Shown: positions 1-12,152 of the stretch, one piece after another | How the letters are laid out: each line of letters opens with the position of its first letter | Position numbering within the stretch: position 1 is the first letter of the stretch | Origin: Oreocharis arfaki | Lineage: Eukaryota > Chordata > Aves > Passeriformes > Paramythiidae | Direction of reading: 5' to 3' | Assembly: GCA_013398015.1 (NCBI GenBank) | Contig: VZRR01002186.1 | Location: forward strand, 62,001-126,000 | Length of the DNA: 64,000 nucleotides | Translations under genes and position numbers: made by a program | The notes under the pieces: model-generated | Told to the model about the DNA's origin: nothing | What the model saw: only the letters and a program-made list of their open reading frames with translations | The model's database searches: none

Positions 1-3000
1 CTTTGCCACCTTTTGAAATTCCCTTTTTACCCCCACAGCAGGGTCAAGAGCCACCAGTGGGGCTGAGATTTGTGCTGCTGGCACAGAGATCCCACCCTGG
101 CATTTTGCTGTTCCCAAAATAAACTTCAGCTTAGGATTTATCTGCTCCTGGTTAATGCCTCAGAAAAGCAGCCAAGAAAGAGCCCTGCTGAGCACTGGGC
201 TGGCCCAAGGGGAGCTGAAAGCCAGAGAAACCCTGGCTCCTGAGCCCTGCCCTATTTGTTTTGTGACATTTGGAACCCAAATCACTTTGATTTTTGAAGT
301 AAGGGATGCTCCAGGGACGTGCATTGGCTCAAGAGACCACGAAGCATTTCCAGCTTGGAATCGCCACTGGCACGAGAGGTTTGGGCTGCGCTGACCCGAA
401 GCTGGGATTTGGTGATCTCTGCCAAAAGAATTGGTCAGGAAACTCTCAGCACTGGGGAGACTCTGCTGGGCAGAGGAATCTTCTCTGTTGCTGCTTTTCC
501 CACCAATTTAAATTTCACTTTCTGCCCCCCAAGTCTCTCTGAATTGTTCTGGGCTGATCCTTGCTCAATCCTTGCTCAATCTTTTCACTGTGCTGGGAAT
601 TCTACTGCCAATTATCCACCTTGTCTCCACAAATTGGGATCTTGCTGACCCCTAAACAAGGAAAGAAAGTTTCATAATACAGGAATCCTTGTGTATTTTG
701 GGACTGGGGGGGCTTCAAGGAGCACAGAGCCGTGAAATCCTGACGTCCTCTCCCGCCGAGGGGGATGGAAAAGGAGCCAGCAGCATTAATTATTGATCCC
801 AAATGGAATTAATAACGAAAGAACATTCACTCCAGCTGATAAAATGTTCTGTGCCAGATCCTTATCCCCAGGTCAGCAGCAGGAACAAGACAACCAGTGA
901 CAAACAAGATGTGAATCCTTATTTTTCCCAAAGGAGACAAAACCCGGGAGCTGCTGAGGACACAGAGTGAGTTTCCACGGGGAAACCAAAGTTAGGGCCA
1001 GGAAAGGCTGTGCAGGCCTGCTGCTGCTGGGACAGCCATCCCCATGTCCTGTGGGGTGGGATTTGAGATTTGGGATCTGGGGGTGGGCTTTGCTGAGCTT
1101 CCAGGATGAGCTGGCTCTCCCCTTGCCGTGGAATTTGAACAGCAAAAACCTCTTGGAATTTTATCACAATTCGAGGCTTCACTGGTTTTGTCCCTTTTGA
1201 GGCTGAGATGGTTCTTCATGTGCAGGATCACGGGGTTTAGCCTGGATGCAGAGCTGCTTCCCAAGGCAAATCCCCTCCAGAGGCTCCCCTCGCTCTGGAC
1301 ACCTCCAACGACACAATTTCCCCCCTTGTTCCTGGTGTGCACTCACATAAACACTGCCAGGGTGCATAAATCCACATCAATCAACACCCCCCAATATTAG
1401 GAAAGCTCTAATCAGCAGGGAAAAAAAAAAAACAGATTAAAGATAAAGGACTTGCAGCAAGTCTGTGAAATTCCATGAATTCTGTTGGAGTTACACCTGA
1501 TGGCAGAACACAAAGAGTCTCCCCCTGCCTCGAGCCAGGATGTTTTGTGACCTACTTGCATTTATTTGCACCCCCAAACTCACCTGCATCACGAATTATG
1601 GCAAAGGGAGGGGGTATTTGTCTCCTCCTCCCATCAGAGTTGATTGTGGTCGGCCGTAAGCTCCCATAAATAATCAGGGATGGAGCTGAGACGCAGAATA
1701 AAATCCACCCCAATTACGCTAACGAGCAGGATTCGGGAAAAGTTTAACCAGAGCTGTGATAGGGAGTCACAACCAGCAAAAAAAGAATGCTGGATTTTCA
1801 AGGTTCTGTCACCCCAAACCCCCTCCTGCCCATCCTTCCTCCCCAGCAAACACCAGTGACCAAACCCAGTGGGGTGGGAGGAACACCAGAAATCCCGGTG
1901 CGTTTCCAAACAACTCCCCTGCTCACAGAGCCTTGGGTGCTGAGGCCATCCCCCTGCCTCTCCCACGCTGCCAGCTCCTCTCCCAGGGCTCCTTTGCCAC
2001 CTGAGACCCCTTGGCAGGCTCCTTCCCGAGCGAGTTTAATGGAGCAGGAGCGGGACGAGGAGCTGGAAATTCTCGGTGTTTCCCAGCTCTCTCGAGGGAA
2101 ATGTTTCCTTCCTCCAACCCTCCACGCGCTGCTGGGGCCATCCTGTGCCAACTCCCAACTTGCTGAAGCCCATCCCAGTAAAATTCCCAGCTCTCCTGGC
2201 CGAACTGACCCCGTTATTCCTCATCCCAATCCATCAAACCCCCCAAAACTGCCCACCCTACCTGTCCTCGCTTCACTTTTCTCCTGGGATTGCTTCTCCC
2301 TCCCTCCTCCGGCACAGAACCCATGGAGAGCACCACTGGAGGGCCCACAAGTTGTTTGAAGGAGCCTCTCCTATATTTGCCACCCCCTGGAGTTAAAATA
2401 TAATGAGCTCCATAAATAATAAATAAATCAGCAATTCTTTTTCATGTCTTTGGAAAGGCCGTTCTCCGAGGCTACGCAGCTTTTAGAATTTTTAATGGCA
2501 GCAAAAGGCAAAGCGAGGGGGAGCCAGAGAGGTTTTCTTTTTTGATTTTAAAGATAAACACGTGACTCGTGGAGGTGAAGATTTAAGAAAAGCCAAAAAT
2601 ATTTTTAAAAAAGGGGAAAAAAAAAATCAAGGAAATCTGATGTAATTATCTATTTTTTTTTTTCAGTTCAGTGGGGAAAAGTGGACTAAGTTTTGCTTGG
2701 AACCTCTGAAGTGAAAGCGTTTCCTCCCACCAGACAAACAGATCAAGCTTTTTTAATGCATCTACACATGGCAAGTTGAACAACTCCTCTACGGTGCCTG
2801 AAAGGATGAGCTCAGTGTCTGACACATCCCCAAAAAGGGAGACACGAAATGGGGAAGAGGAGACTGAGCTGGGCTTATTTATTTGGGATTTTTTTCGTGT
2901 GTGTGTGTTGGGACAACAGTTCAGATTGTCTTTAGGGGTCATCCAGCTCAATGTGGGGACCAAAATAACACAAATCCCCCCAAATCTGACATGAATACAT

Positions 3001-3270
3001 TAGGAAAATCCAACCCAAACATCCCTGATGAAATCCCACAGCTGAGTTAGGGAAGAGCAGAAAAAAAACCCCAATATCACCCCCCACCAGGTCCTGTGTC
3101 AGCAAAGCCTTCCCCGCCTGCCTCCCTCCTAATGAGGCATTTTCCAAGGCTGAGGAGAGAATTCCCTATGGAATGGGAGCTCCAGGGTGGGGAATGAGGA
3201 TGTGCTGAAATTTATACCCAGCAGGAATGCAGGAAAGGGGGCAAAGGGATGGGAATCCACTGGCACAGAG
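1..3270. other. Non-coding DNA, no gene recognised
   Basis: I see no gene here. Overlapping open frames on both strands near 1787-2359 are proline- and serine-rich in several frames at once, which is typical of chance frames in C-rich DNA. An AT-rich stretch at about 2390-2690 has homopolymer A and T runs and a CACGTG-like word (ACACGTGAC near 2560). A short exact duplication, CCTTGCTCAAT, lies near 560-581. Nothing resembles a CR1 fragment or a structural RNA. Confidence 0.6.
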
Positions 3271-3435
3271 CTTGATACCTCCTTGATATTTCCTTGATAC
3301 CTCCTTGATACCTCCTTGATACCTCCTTGATATCTCCCTGATACTTCTTTGCTGTTTCCTTGCTATTTCCTTTATATTTCCTTGCTATTTCCTTTATACT
3401 CCCTTGCTATTTCTTCAATATTTCCTTGCTATTTC
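3271..3435. repeat. 11-bp minisatellite, 15 units, with a 22-bp dimer in its right half
   Basis: Fifteen consecutive 11-bp units start at 3271, 3282, 3293 and so on to 3425 with no phase loss. The left units read CTTGATACCTC or close variants. The right units alternate CTTGCTATTTC with CTTTATATTTC-like units, giving a 22-bp higher-order period starting at 3359, 3381, 3403 and 3425. The plus strand is pyrimidine-rich. The array ends in TCTGCTTCC. No open frame or gene is tied to it. Confidence 0.92.
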
Positions 3436-3920
3436 TCTGCTTCCTTCTCTCCCCCCGAGAAAATCCCAAACCAGCAGCCCTGGGGGGGGTTAGTGTAGGA
3501 AAACATCCCCAAACTATTCAGCTACCCCTGGTCCAGCAGGGCTTTATTTTGCTTCTGTTTCCCCAAGAACCAGAGCAGATCCTCCAGAACAAAATCAACG
3601 GAACCGATGTGATTGTGCCCACGAGAGGATGTCAGCCACGCTTAAGCAGCACGGCCAAAGGCAGCCAAAACAAGGGCAGGGATTATTTTTGGATTTGTTT
3701 TGTTCTTCTGTCACTCCCTATCCATTTCCCCCCGTGAAAAATAGAAATGGAGCAGAATTCTTGGGCATTGCCAAGGAAAAAACAGTTTTTAGTGGAGCCT
3801 GAATAGTAGAGAGAGAGACCTTGGCTAAAATCTCTCCTCTTCAGGCGGTTGGAAACACATCCTGAAGTTATGACCTGAGGAAGGGGTGCCCAAGTTCCCT
3901 GTCAGTCAGGGTTTGGCTGC

Positions 3921-4010
3921 CTAATTACCTGCCTAATTACCTGGACACTGCCTGTCTAATTACCTGGGCATTGCCTGTCTAATTACCTGGACACTGCCTG
4001 TCTAATTACC
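3921..4010. repeat. 23-bp tandem repeat, about 3.5 copies
   Basis: Full units start at 3933, 3956 and 3979, with a truncated copy before (3921) and after (4002). Each begins CTAATTACCTGG and ends TGCCTGT. Units 1 and 3 are identical, and the middle one differs by two transitions (GGACACT versus GGGCATT). Each copy carries a TAATTA word, so the array multiplies a homeodomain-type core, although function is unproven. Confidence 0.9.
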
Positions 4011-7000
4011 CGTGCCACTCTGGCAGGAGAGTTGCTGCCGGGCTGGATGGTGTGGGCAACAATTTTCCTGTGCCAGGAAATCCTTTCCATGTGGAAATCC
4101 CAGCCCAGAGGCTTCACTTGCATCTCTCTGCTCTTGAAGAGGCTCAAAACCAACACAGGGCAAGCAGAGCACCTGAGACACCCCCCAAACACTTTCCCTC
4201 AAAACCCTCATGAAGTGATTTTTTTCCTGCTGCTCCCACGGCCATACCTGGATGAGAACTGGAATATCTCCCAGTCTGTATTTGTGGGATGAGTCATTTC
4301 CTGCCAGTTTGGGAAAACCTGGGCTTTGCTTTGAAGGCAGGGGAGGTTTTCTTCCTGCAGAAGGCGGAGCTGGCAGGGGGGGATTTATCTCCAATCGAGC
4401 TGTGGCTGCATTTTGGGTTGCCAGGCAGCTTCTCACGGAGCCATCACGGCTCTGGGAGCAGCTGAGCACAACTGCAGAGCCGAGAAAACTTCGGGGAAAG
4501 TCCCATTTATTTTTTTTTGGAGGTCAGCATCTCCTCCTCTGCACCAGCAGCCCCCTTAATTTCACTTTAAATCTCTCATTACTGTTCTGAAAGCTCCGAG
4601 ACGGTCCCCAGAGGCCGTACAAGAAAATAGGAATTGAAGGAAGATGAAAATGCTGATCTGGAGCTGCTAATGCCCCTCAGGAGCTGCACAAACATCCACT
4701 TGGAACGGGGCCCATCTGGATAACAGCGAGAATTGCTCAGGAACAAACCTTGAAGGTTACTGAACGCACCAGCTTCCTCTAGATCTCGTCTTTTCTTTCC
4801 TTTCACCCCTTCCCTGGCCTGGAGACCACTTTAAATGTCTGGCAGTGCTCACAGGGCTTCAGGCAGGGGAAAGGAACCCTGGATTTGGGGGTTTTATGAG
4901 CCACGGATGGGCTGGGAGAGCTCTGGATGCTCTTGGGTGGCCAGTGCAGTCCCCTCACCTCCCTGAATCCGCCAGCGAAGGAAGAATTTTATGCCATTTT
5001 TAAGAAGGTTCGGACTGAAACCGTGCAGAAACTGACTTGAAAAGCATCAGAAATGAAGGACAAGGCTCAGCTGTGCCAGCAGAGGTGCCCCTGGCACACA
5101 GGGTGTGTGCAGGGAGCAGGGCACATTTCTGTGTGTGGTTCCTCTCCTCCTGAGGCCAGCTGGCCTGGCTCAGCCCGAATTTTGCTTTGGGCCAGGCCTG
5201 GTGCTGCCCTCCCTGCCTCGGCTGGGCTCTGCAGGAGGGGAGACATTTCCTGGGAGGAATCTTTGCTCTTCCTCTGATACAAAATGCCTGGTTTGTGACT
5301 GCTGCCCTGAACTCCCTGGAAAGGTCGGGCTGCTTTCCAAAAAGGGACTTTTGGGTACCTCAAGGTGCCAAGAGAGGAACTGGCATCTCTCTGCTCTCAG
5401 GCTGAGCTGTCTGAGGTTCTTGGCCTCACCTCCAGCTCTCTCGGGCTCTCTTTGTTCTCACCAGTTAAGGATGTTCTCGATCCCTAAGTTCTGTCTCCAT
5501 CCCGCCTGGACACAAGGATCTGCGGGCCAGGGAGCACAGGGACACCAGTGCTCAGGGAAAGCAAGGAAAGCCCTCAGCCAGAGGCTTTGCTGCTGCCTCC
5601 CTCCCCACCCCAGGGGCAGCCCCAGCTTCCCATCCCTCCCAAAAGGAGCTGTGGGCTCAGGCCCCGTGCCAGGGCTGCAGGCAGCGCTGTCACACCGGGT
5701 GTCCCTCCCTGCCACCCACCCTGGCAGCTCGCACTTCCCTCTCCTGACAGCACTGGGGAGTTCAGAGGCTTCACAGAGCCCCAGGCGCTCCGAGCTGCCT
5801 CTCCTCAGTGCCTGCTACGTGAGCAGGGAGCGCTGGGAGGCAAGAGAGGGAGGGAAAACTGCTCCGAGAAGGAGGGAGCAGCACTGGTGACCACCCCGAG
5901 GAAACCAAGGACAAGCTCCGAAACGCAATTCTCCCTCTGAGCAGCTGCTGGAAGTCACATTTCTGCTTCCCCTCCTCATCCTCCTGCTGCCCACAGCACC
6001 CCATCAGCAGCGCCTCTGCCACGGCAGCACCTAAACAAACCCTGCCCTGCCCTGGTCTCAGGCCAGGTGAGCCCTCCCACAACAGCTCAGCTGTGCTGGC
6101 ATCACCTCCACCTGCATCCTGCCCATCCCGGCAGCTCTCTGCTCTGGGTTCCGTGCCCTGTGTCCGGCCAGATCCCTGCCCTGGGCAAACAGAGATGTTG
6201 CTCCTCGCTGTCCGTGCGCTGCTGGAACGCCGGCAGAGGTCGGACAGCGCTGACCCTGCGGGTTCCAGAGAGGCTGTGAGGGTCCCTGCAGGAGCAGCCC
6301 AGCCTCCAGGAGCCCTGTTTTCACCGCAGCTTTAATGACAGATGAAAACAGAAGTGTTGGTGTGAAGTTGGCCCCCCAGCCAAGCTGACAGGAGCAGCTG
6401 TTTGGGTTTACTCATTTCCTATCCTCCCTTTACCTCTTGGCTGCTGAGTTATCGATGCCTCTTCCAAAGACTCAGCGCAGCCAAGACCTCGGATGCTTTA
6501 TTTTATCATTTGTGTGGCTTTTTTGGAGCTTTCTTAGAGTCCAGAGAAGCACCCTGCAAACGTGCACGAAGCCAAATCCTCGTTGCCCTTCACGGCTGCC
6601 CTGAAAACACCTTTGCCAAAGAAACCAGTGAAGCAGCAGCTTCTCCTGGCGCTGCATCTGTGGCCTGTCATGACAAACTACCCCAGCTCCTCGCCTCCTT
6701 TCTGTCTGTGCTCACTCTCTGTCTCCTGGCACGTTTAATTTCAGCTGTCTGAGGGAAAGGACCGTCCTTCCGCAGAGTCCTTATTCCTCCCAGCACCACG
6801 GGGATTAACTACACCTGGAGCTCCTGGACAAAAAGTGAAATAATTCCCTCATTTACAGCATCAGTGCTGTTATAACAATGTCAGCAGCTCCAGTGCTGCT
6901 GGGCTGTGAATGGGCCCCAAATCTCTGGATTCAGATTTCTCCCCCCCTCTTCTCTCTCCCTCTTTTTTAATTCCCTGCCTCATCAGAGCTCGGAGTGTGC

Positions 7001-7221
7001 TTCGGGGGCTGTTCTGCATTTCAAGGCTGCTTTAGCACTGCAGCTGCTTGTGGCAAAGGGAGAGGACTTGTGAACAGCCAAGGAATCACCAGGAAACTCC
7101 TGAAGATTCTGGATGACACGAGCAGGGCTTTGTGGGTGATTTGTGGCAGTAAAAAGATCAGAGTCTTGGTTGGCCTCGAGTTCAAGGTGAATGTAAGATC
7201 AGGCTTCTGCACTGAGTAGCT
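4011..7221. other. Non-coding DNA, no gene recognised
   Basis: There is no recognisable gene. A 261-codon plus-strand frame (5105-5890) overlaps open frames in other phases and on the other strand and has no known domain. A donor-like CCAG/GTGAGC lies at about 6064 but I could not pair it with a convincing exon. I see no repeat family. The block at 5100-6300 is C-rich and G-rich with few CpG, so it is not a CpG island. Confidence 0.55.
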
Positions 7222-7371
7222 ATAATATGTATATTTTATATATAGAATGTGTATTTTTATGTATTTATGTTATATTTATAGATTCATATATTTATACTGA
7301 TGTATATTCTATGTATTCTACACACACAGATTCTATAAAATATGTATTCTATAAATCTATCTTCTACAAAA
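7222..7371. repeat. AT-rich low-complexity block
   Basis: About 150 bases are composed almost entirely of TATATTTAT-like and TATTCTA-like words, with one short ACACACAC stretch near 7321. The words recur without fixed phase, so it is low-complexity AT-rich DNA rather than a clean microsatellite. A small open frame across it is tyrosine- and isoleucine-rich because of composition. Confidence 0.8.
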
Positions 7372-9165
7372 GCCTGGGAGCCTGGGCTTGCTCACACGCC
7401 AGTGGCCAGTGGGGAGGGGACAAGTGACACCCTCACAGTCAAAATCCAGCCATTAATTCCTTTTGGTTCCTTGCAGGAAAGGGCTCTGATTCCAGAGGAA
7501 TTCCTGGGAAAGCGCAGCAGATCTCAGGCACCTGCGTGAGCTCTGATTGAAGGGTTTTGACTCAGCATGGGCTGGTTGGCACGAGCAGGACGGGGTCCTG
7601 GGGGCCTGGCACGCTCCTGGCACATTCCAGGCCTGTGGAATCCCCCACGGAGCAGGCACAGGAGCCGAGTGTGCCAAGCTCAGCCCAGCAATGCCAGTGA
7701 AATATTTCCCTTTTCTCCTCCCCTTCTCCACATAAAGAGCTCCAGACCGGCCTCAGCTGGGTGCTGAGGGGAGCTGATGGATGCAATCAGCTCGCGTGTA
7801 ATTAGTGACCGAGGCAGGCTGCTGCTGGCCCCCGGCATCTAATAACCACCCGTGGATCAAATCCAAGATTTTCACACCCTGTATTTATAGCCCTGCCCGT
7901 GGCTGGGTGATTAAGAGCCAGGAATGGTCCTCCAAGCTCTGTTTTGCTGCTCTCCGAGGCCTTTTGAGGGCACGCCAAGAGCTGATTGCTCACTGCCCTG
8001 TTTGGACCAGAAAGGCCACACAAAAACGTAGCAACTGTTCCTCCAATCCACCCTACAATCCCTGCTCTTCATTTATCCCACTTTGCTTTATGTTCTCCTG
8101 GTGTGGACAAGGGTTTCGTTTGCTGGTGCCACGGGAATCGATACGTAATGATAAATTCTCTGTGGCTCAGCAGCTGATTCCCGATCTTTTAATCTGAATT
8201 ACTGCATCGATCCTTGGGAAAAATGAATTGCGAATAAAAATACGAGGCAATTAAATGCTCTGCCAATTAGCACTGAGCCTCAAGGAGAAAAAAAATGGCT
8301 TAAATATAAAGGGGAGAGCTCGGTAATCTGCTTTTAATCCTACTTTTTTTGGAGGATATCAATCCTGATGTTAGGGAGAAGAAATGTTTTCGCTAGGAGA
8401 TGTTTTCCCCAGGAGGAAACGTTTCCAGTTATCCACTGGTGACCTCCTCTCCATCATCTGGAGCCATTTATTTTGGGAATAAATACATTGTTCTAGTAGA
8501 CCAGTGGCTGGATCTCCTGTGGTTGTTTCTCTGGGAAGATCCCCAGGCTTGAACATCAATTACCTCATCAAAAACCTGGAATAACCCCATTGACTTCAAT
8601 GGGAATGGTGAAATTTGGGATAAATTCCTGTGGGGGTGGGGGGTCCATCCAGCCTGGGATGTGCACCCAGGACAGGATGTTTTAGTTTAAATTAGAAGTT
8701 TTATTTTATTCTAAAACAAAACCCCACTGGGAGCAGCACAAGAGAACAGGGAGCACTTGGAATTCTGTTTGGAGTTAGAGTGACAAGAACACCCCTGCCA
8801 AAAAAACCCAAAACCAGTTCAAATTAGTTCCATAAATCTCTCATCATTAAGGATTTATGGATGTGGACAGGAAAGAGAAAGGGAAAATTTGATTTAATAC
8901 TTGGAAATAAGAACAAGGCGTCCACCAAAGGTAGAGAATATCCTTAAGTCAGCTCTTGCCTGGAAAGAGTCAGCCTTGCAGCTGAAAGAACCTCTGCCAG
9001 AAAAAAAAAGAGTAATTGCAATAAATTGAAGACCATTTAAAGATCATTAAAGACCATTTAAAGCATTTCTACCTTCTTCAAGTTCAGTACCAGCAGGACC
9101 CAGCCTCAGTTTGGGCTATCAGGGGAGCATTCCCCAGCACTTCCACTACAAAAACGGGAAACATT
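7372..9165. other. Non-coding DNA with small dyads, no gene recognised
   Basis: There is no gene. The AT-richer part at about 8180-8400 has ATCGAT, CAATTAG and TTAAATATAAAGG words and could be regulatory. A perfect inverted repeat, CCCATTGA-CT-TCAATGGG, lies at 8586-8603. The 13-mer AGACCATTTAAAG occurs twice, at about 9030 and 9051. Confidence 0.55.
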
Positions 9166-9388
9166 CTTTCATAGGATCATGGCATGGGTTTGGAGTGGAA
9201 GAAACTTTAAATTTCATCCAGTTCCAACCCTTCCCCTATCCCAGGTTGCTCCAACCTGGCCTTGGACACTTCCAGAGATGGAGCAGCCACAGCTTCTCTG
9301 GGCAACCTGTGCCAAGCCCTCCCCACCTTTATACTGAAATATTTCTTCCCGATATCCCACCTAAATCTAATTTCTCTGGTGCTGTTTT
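9166..9388 (-). mobile_element. CR1-type LINE, 5'-truncated 3' fragment
   Basis: The plus strand starts with a degraded TTTCATAGGATCATGG (the complement of the CR1 3' terminus). It continues through CATCCAGTTCCAACCCTTCC and CCCCACCTTTATACTGAAAT, which is the reverse complement of the CR1 3' region. The element therefore lies on the minus strand. It holds only about 220 bp, includes none of the reverse transcriptase, and is diverged enough to be an old insertion. Confidence 0.85.
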
Positions 9389-9619
9389 TCAGCAGAACGG
9401 GCTGCCCAGAGGAGGCTCCTTTGATGCTGGAAATGGTGTGCTCACATGGGGGGATAAACGCTGCTCAAAAGCCCCAGTGATCTCAACTGGAATTAAGCAT
9501 GACCGGGATAATTAACAAACAAATGCAGGCAACGAAAGGAAATGGATAAAAGCTCTCGAGATGAGAAGTGTCCAGAGGCTCCTCGTGTTGGTTTGGGGGT
9601 GGGTTTTTTTTTCATTTGA
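9389..9619. other. Non-coding spacer
   Basis: This is unremarkable single-copy-looking sequence between the CR1 fragment and the AT-rich block. I see no gene or repeat family. Confidence 0.5.
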
Positions 9620-10235
9620 AAGAATCACAGCAAATTGATTGCTTACAAAAAGTGTCTTCGACACTGTTTTAAGCAGAAAACCAAATCTGAGCTTGATCAT
9701 CACCGAGATTTACACAGGAGATGATTTATGCTCATCCAATCAGGGATTTAAAACATGCCACAGACAAGAATCAAAGCTGCTCCAAATACTCTTCCCAGAC
9801 ATCCGTAAGTGACAAGCTTTAGGCCAAGATTTTTCAGGAGAAACTCTTTTTTGGAATATCTTGTTGCCAACACACGCGTCTGAGAAAGTTGCAATCACAG
9901 AGTATTCACAGAAAGCAAAGTGTGTGAAACTGCCACTAAAAAATTCATTTCCAATCAAGTGAATGAGCAGCTGAATGGGGCCTGTTTTCCATTTGAAAAT
10001 GTCATTCACTCCGAATCAAATGATGTTGTGAAATTGTGCTAATTTTTGACCAGAGGGGGATAAAAGAATATTGACAATGATGAGGTGTTCTGCTTTGGCA
10101 GTTTTGGAATAATCTCGCTGCTGTTGCTTTGGGAGATGATTTAAATTGCAATTTATCCATCCTGTGAGAGGTTCCAAACAGCAACACTGAAGCAAACATG
10201 TTCCATTTTGAAAGCTGACCAAGTTTCACCTAAAA
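9620..10235. promoter_or_regulatory. AT-rich single-copy block, candidate regulatory element
   Basis: About 600 bp stand out from their flanks by being AT-richer and free of recognisable repeats. They hold a CCAATCA word near 9736, several AATTG/CAATT words, and a perfect 6-bp-arm dyad AGTGTC-TTC-GACACT at 9651-9665. This texture is often seen in conserved non-coding elements of vertebrates. Conservation itself cannot be seen here, so the regulatory reading is inference. An 89-codon minus-strand frame (9740-10009) crosses it and matches nothing I know. Confidence 0.3.
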
Positions 10236-11960
10236 ACAGTCGAGGGTTTTTGGTGTTGGTTTTTTTTTTTTTTTATCTGCTCCCTTTAAATCACTGCTCC
10301 TAAAAACCTCCTCGTGTCTGAGCTAAATGTATGCATGAACCCATCTGTTGGGTCCTTTTTTAGCTGAGAGGAGCTGACACGGGCTGAAACCTGCAAAAAG
10401 TCATCTGCAGGATGAGCAGCACCTCGCCAGAGCTGGCTGCAGGGGGGCAATCCATCCTGGCAGGGCTTCTCTCAAAGGGGTTTTGCTTCCAAAATCCCGA
10501 TATTTCGGGGCACATCTCCCTTCCTCCTCTCCGCTTTGAAATGCTGAGAGGAATTCTGTGTGCGTTTGCCTTGCTCGTGCTGGGCTGTTCCTCCTTTCCA
10601 CGGCGTTTAACCTACAAAATGTGATATTTACACTACAAAACACGGTGTTTTTCCTGACCTAAATAGCCAGCGTGGCCAAATGCTTCGGTAAAATGGGAAG
10701 AGACTGACTTTAGAATTAAATAACTGCGTCTGGGAATCCCACTCGCCCATTTTTCCCTTTTTTTCACCTCATTTCTGAGCTTCTCCCTCCCTTTCTCCTG
10801 CCCTGAGGATGCACAGCCCCCTCGAAGAGTTTCGACAGAGGTCCCTGAGAAAAACCCCTCGAAAAGCGACAAAAATGCTGAGCCAAACGCGAGGTGAAAA
10901 GGGCAGAGCTGGAGCGGAACCAGCTCGGAGCAGATTCCCCCAGCAGAGATTGGGGCTGCTCCCTCCCAGGCTGGAGCAACAGGACTCTGAACTCATCCCC
11001 TGGGGGACAGAGGAGGGAAAAGTCTGTGCCTGGTGACATTTCCTGTCTCTGTGGCCGCCCAAAAGCTCGTGTGGCATCGTGGTGTCTGTCTGGGAGGTGT
11101 CGTGGTGGCAGGAAATATTCACTGGGGGGGGGTTGCCAGGCCTTAAACTCCAAAAGGAAAATCTCTGTTTGCCCTGAGCATCCCAGTTCAAAGGCAGAGG
11201 TCTGAAGAGACGTGTCCTGGGTGTCCCTCTCCTTGTGACAACGCCTTCAACCTTGCAGAGGTAAGAAGGGAACTGGGTGTTTTTTAGCAAAGGGGGTCGA
11301 AAATCTGCGTTCTGCAGCACTGTGGGGTGGGGAGAACGAGGAGACAAAAAAAAATGGAGCTGGATTTTGCAGAAGTGAGGCAAAACTTTGGCATTCATCG
11401 AGCAAATCCCGTGCTGGGAGGGTGTTGGGTGCTGGAATGTCCGTGAGGGGGATCCTGGAGAGGGATTGGGGTGGTTGGGATGAGCGGCGGCTCCCAGGCT
11501 GCAATCCAGGCAAGGGACAGAAGGAACGAGCCACACGAAGGTGTGAATTCAGCCCACACAGCCTCGCCACGTCCTGCTCGTTTCCTCCCAAAAATAGGCT
11601 CTAAACGCTGTGAATCACCCAATTCCCAATTTAATTCACAAAGTTATTCAAGGGAGAACAACAGAGGAACATCTGTGCTGGTGAGATATACCGGGACCCA
11701 GAGACTGAACATGGGTTTAGTGCAAATTAAACTTTTTTCCCCTTCCTCATTGACAAGGATCTCCAAACAACGGAGTGGAAGGAAATAAAAGCATTTAGCA
11801 ACACCTCAGTGGTTGTTTTTTTCCCAGCCAGCTGCTTGAGCAGGGCTTGGATGTGCCCAGAGGTTACAGCTGACTGGTTGTGCTAATGTCATCTCCAGAA
11901 AAAACATCAAAGCAGCTCTCCTGGAAAACACAAACATCCATTTATCCCCCTCCTGGCGTC
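10236..11960. other. Non-coding DNA, no gene recognised
   Basis: A T-run of 15 lies at 10260-10274. The overlapping frames at 10764-11536 on the minus strand have no domain I recognise. A donor-like CAGAG/GTAAGA lies at about 11260, preceded by an open 74-nt stretch after CATCCCAG, but acceptor-donor pairs of this quality occur by chance. I see no repeat family. Confidence 0.5.
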
Positions 11961-12152
11961 AGGGAATGGCCTGGCTTGGAAGGGATTTTCTTGTTCCACC
12001 CCCTGCCATGGGCAGGGACACCTTCCACTACCCCAAGTTGCTCCAGCCTGGCTTTGGACACTTCCAGGGATGGGGCATCCATTGGGAAATCCATCCTGGG
12101 GCCTCCCCACCCTCACAGGGAAGGATTCCTTCCCAATACCCCATCTAAAAAA
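11961..12152 (-). mobile_element. CR1-type LINE, 3' fragment
   Basis: The plus strand reads GGCTTGGAAGGGATTTTC, CCACCCCCTGCCATGGGCAG and CTCCAGCCTGGCTTTGGACA, then a C-rich stretch with CCTTCCCAATACCCCATCTA. This is the CR1 3' region in reverse complement. The 3' terminal ATTCTGTG words are lost. About 190 bp remain, with no coding potential. Confidence 0.85.

Noticed and set aside
5105..5890. 261-codon plus-strand open frame as a gene
   Set aside because: It is rich in Pro, Ser, Leu and Gly, overlaps other open phases and minus-strand frames, has no domain I know and no sign of exon structure.
11164..11259. 74-nt exon ending at CAGAG/GTAAGA
   Set aside because: The acceptor is weak and the peptide resembles nothing known.
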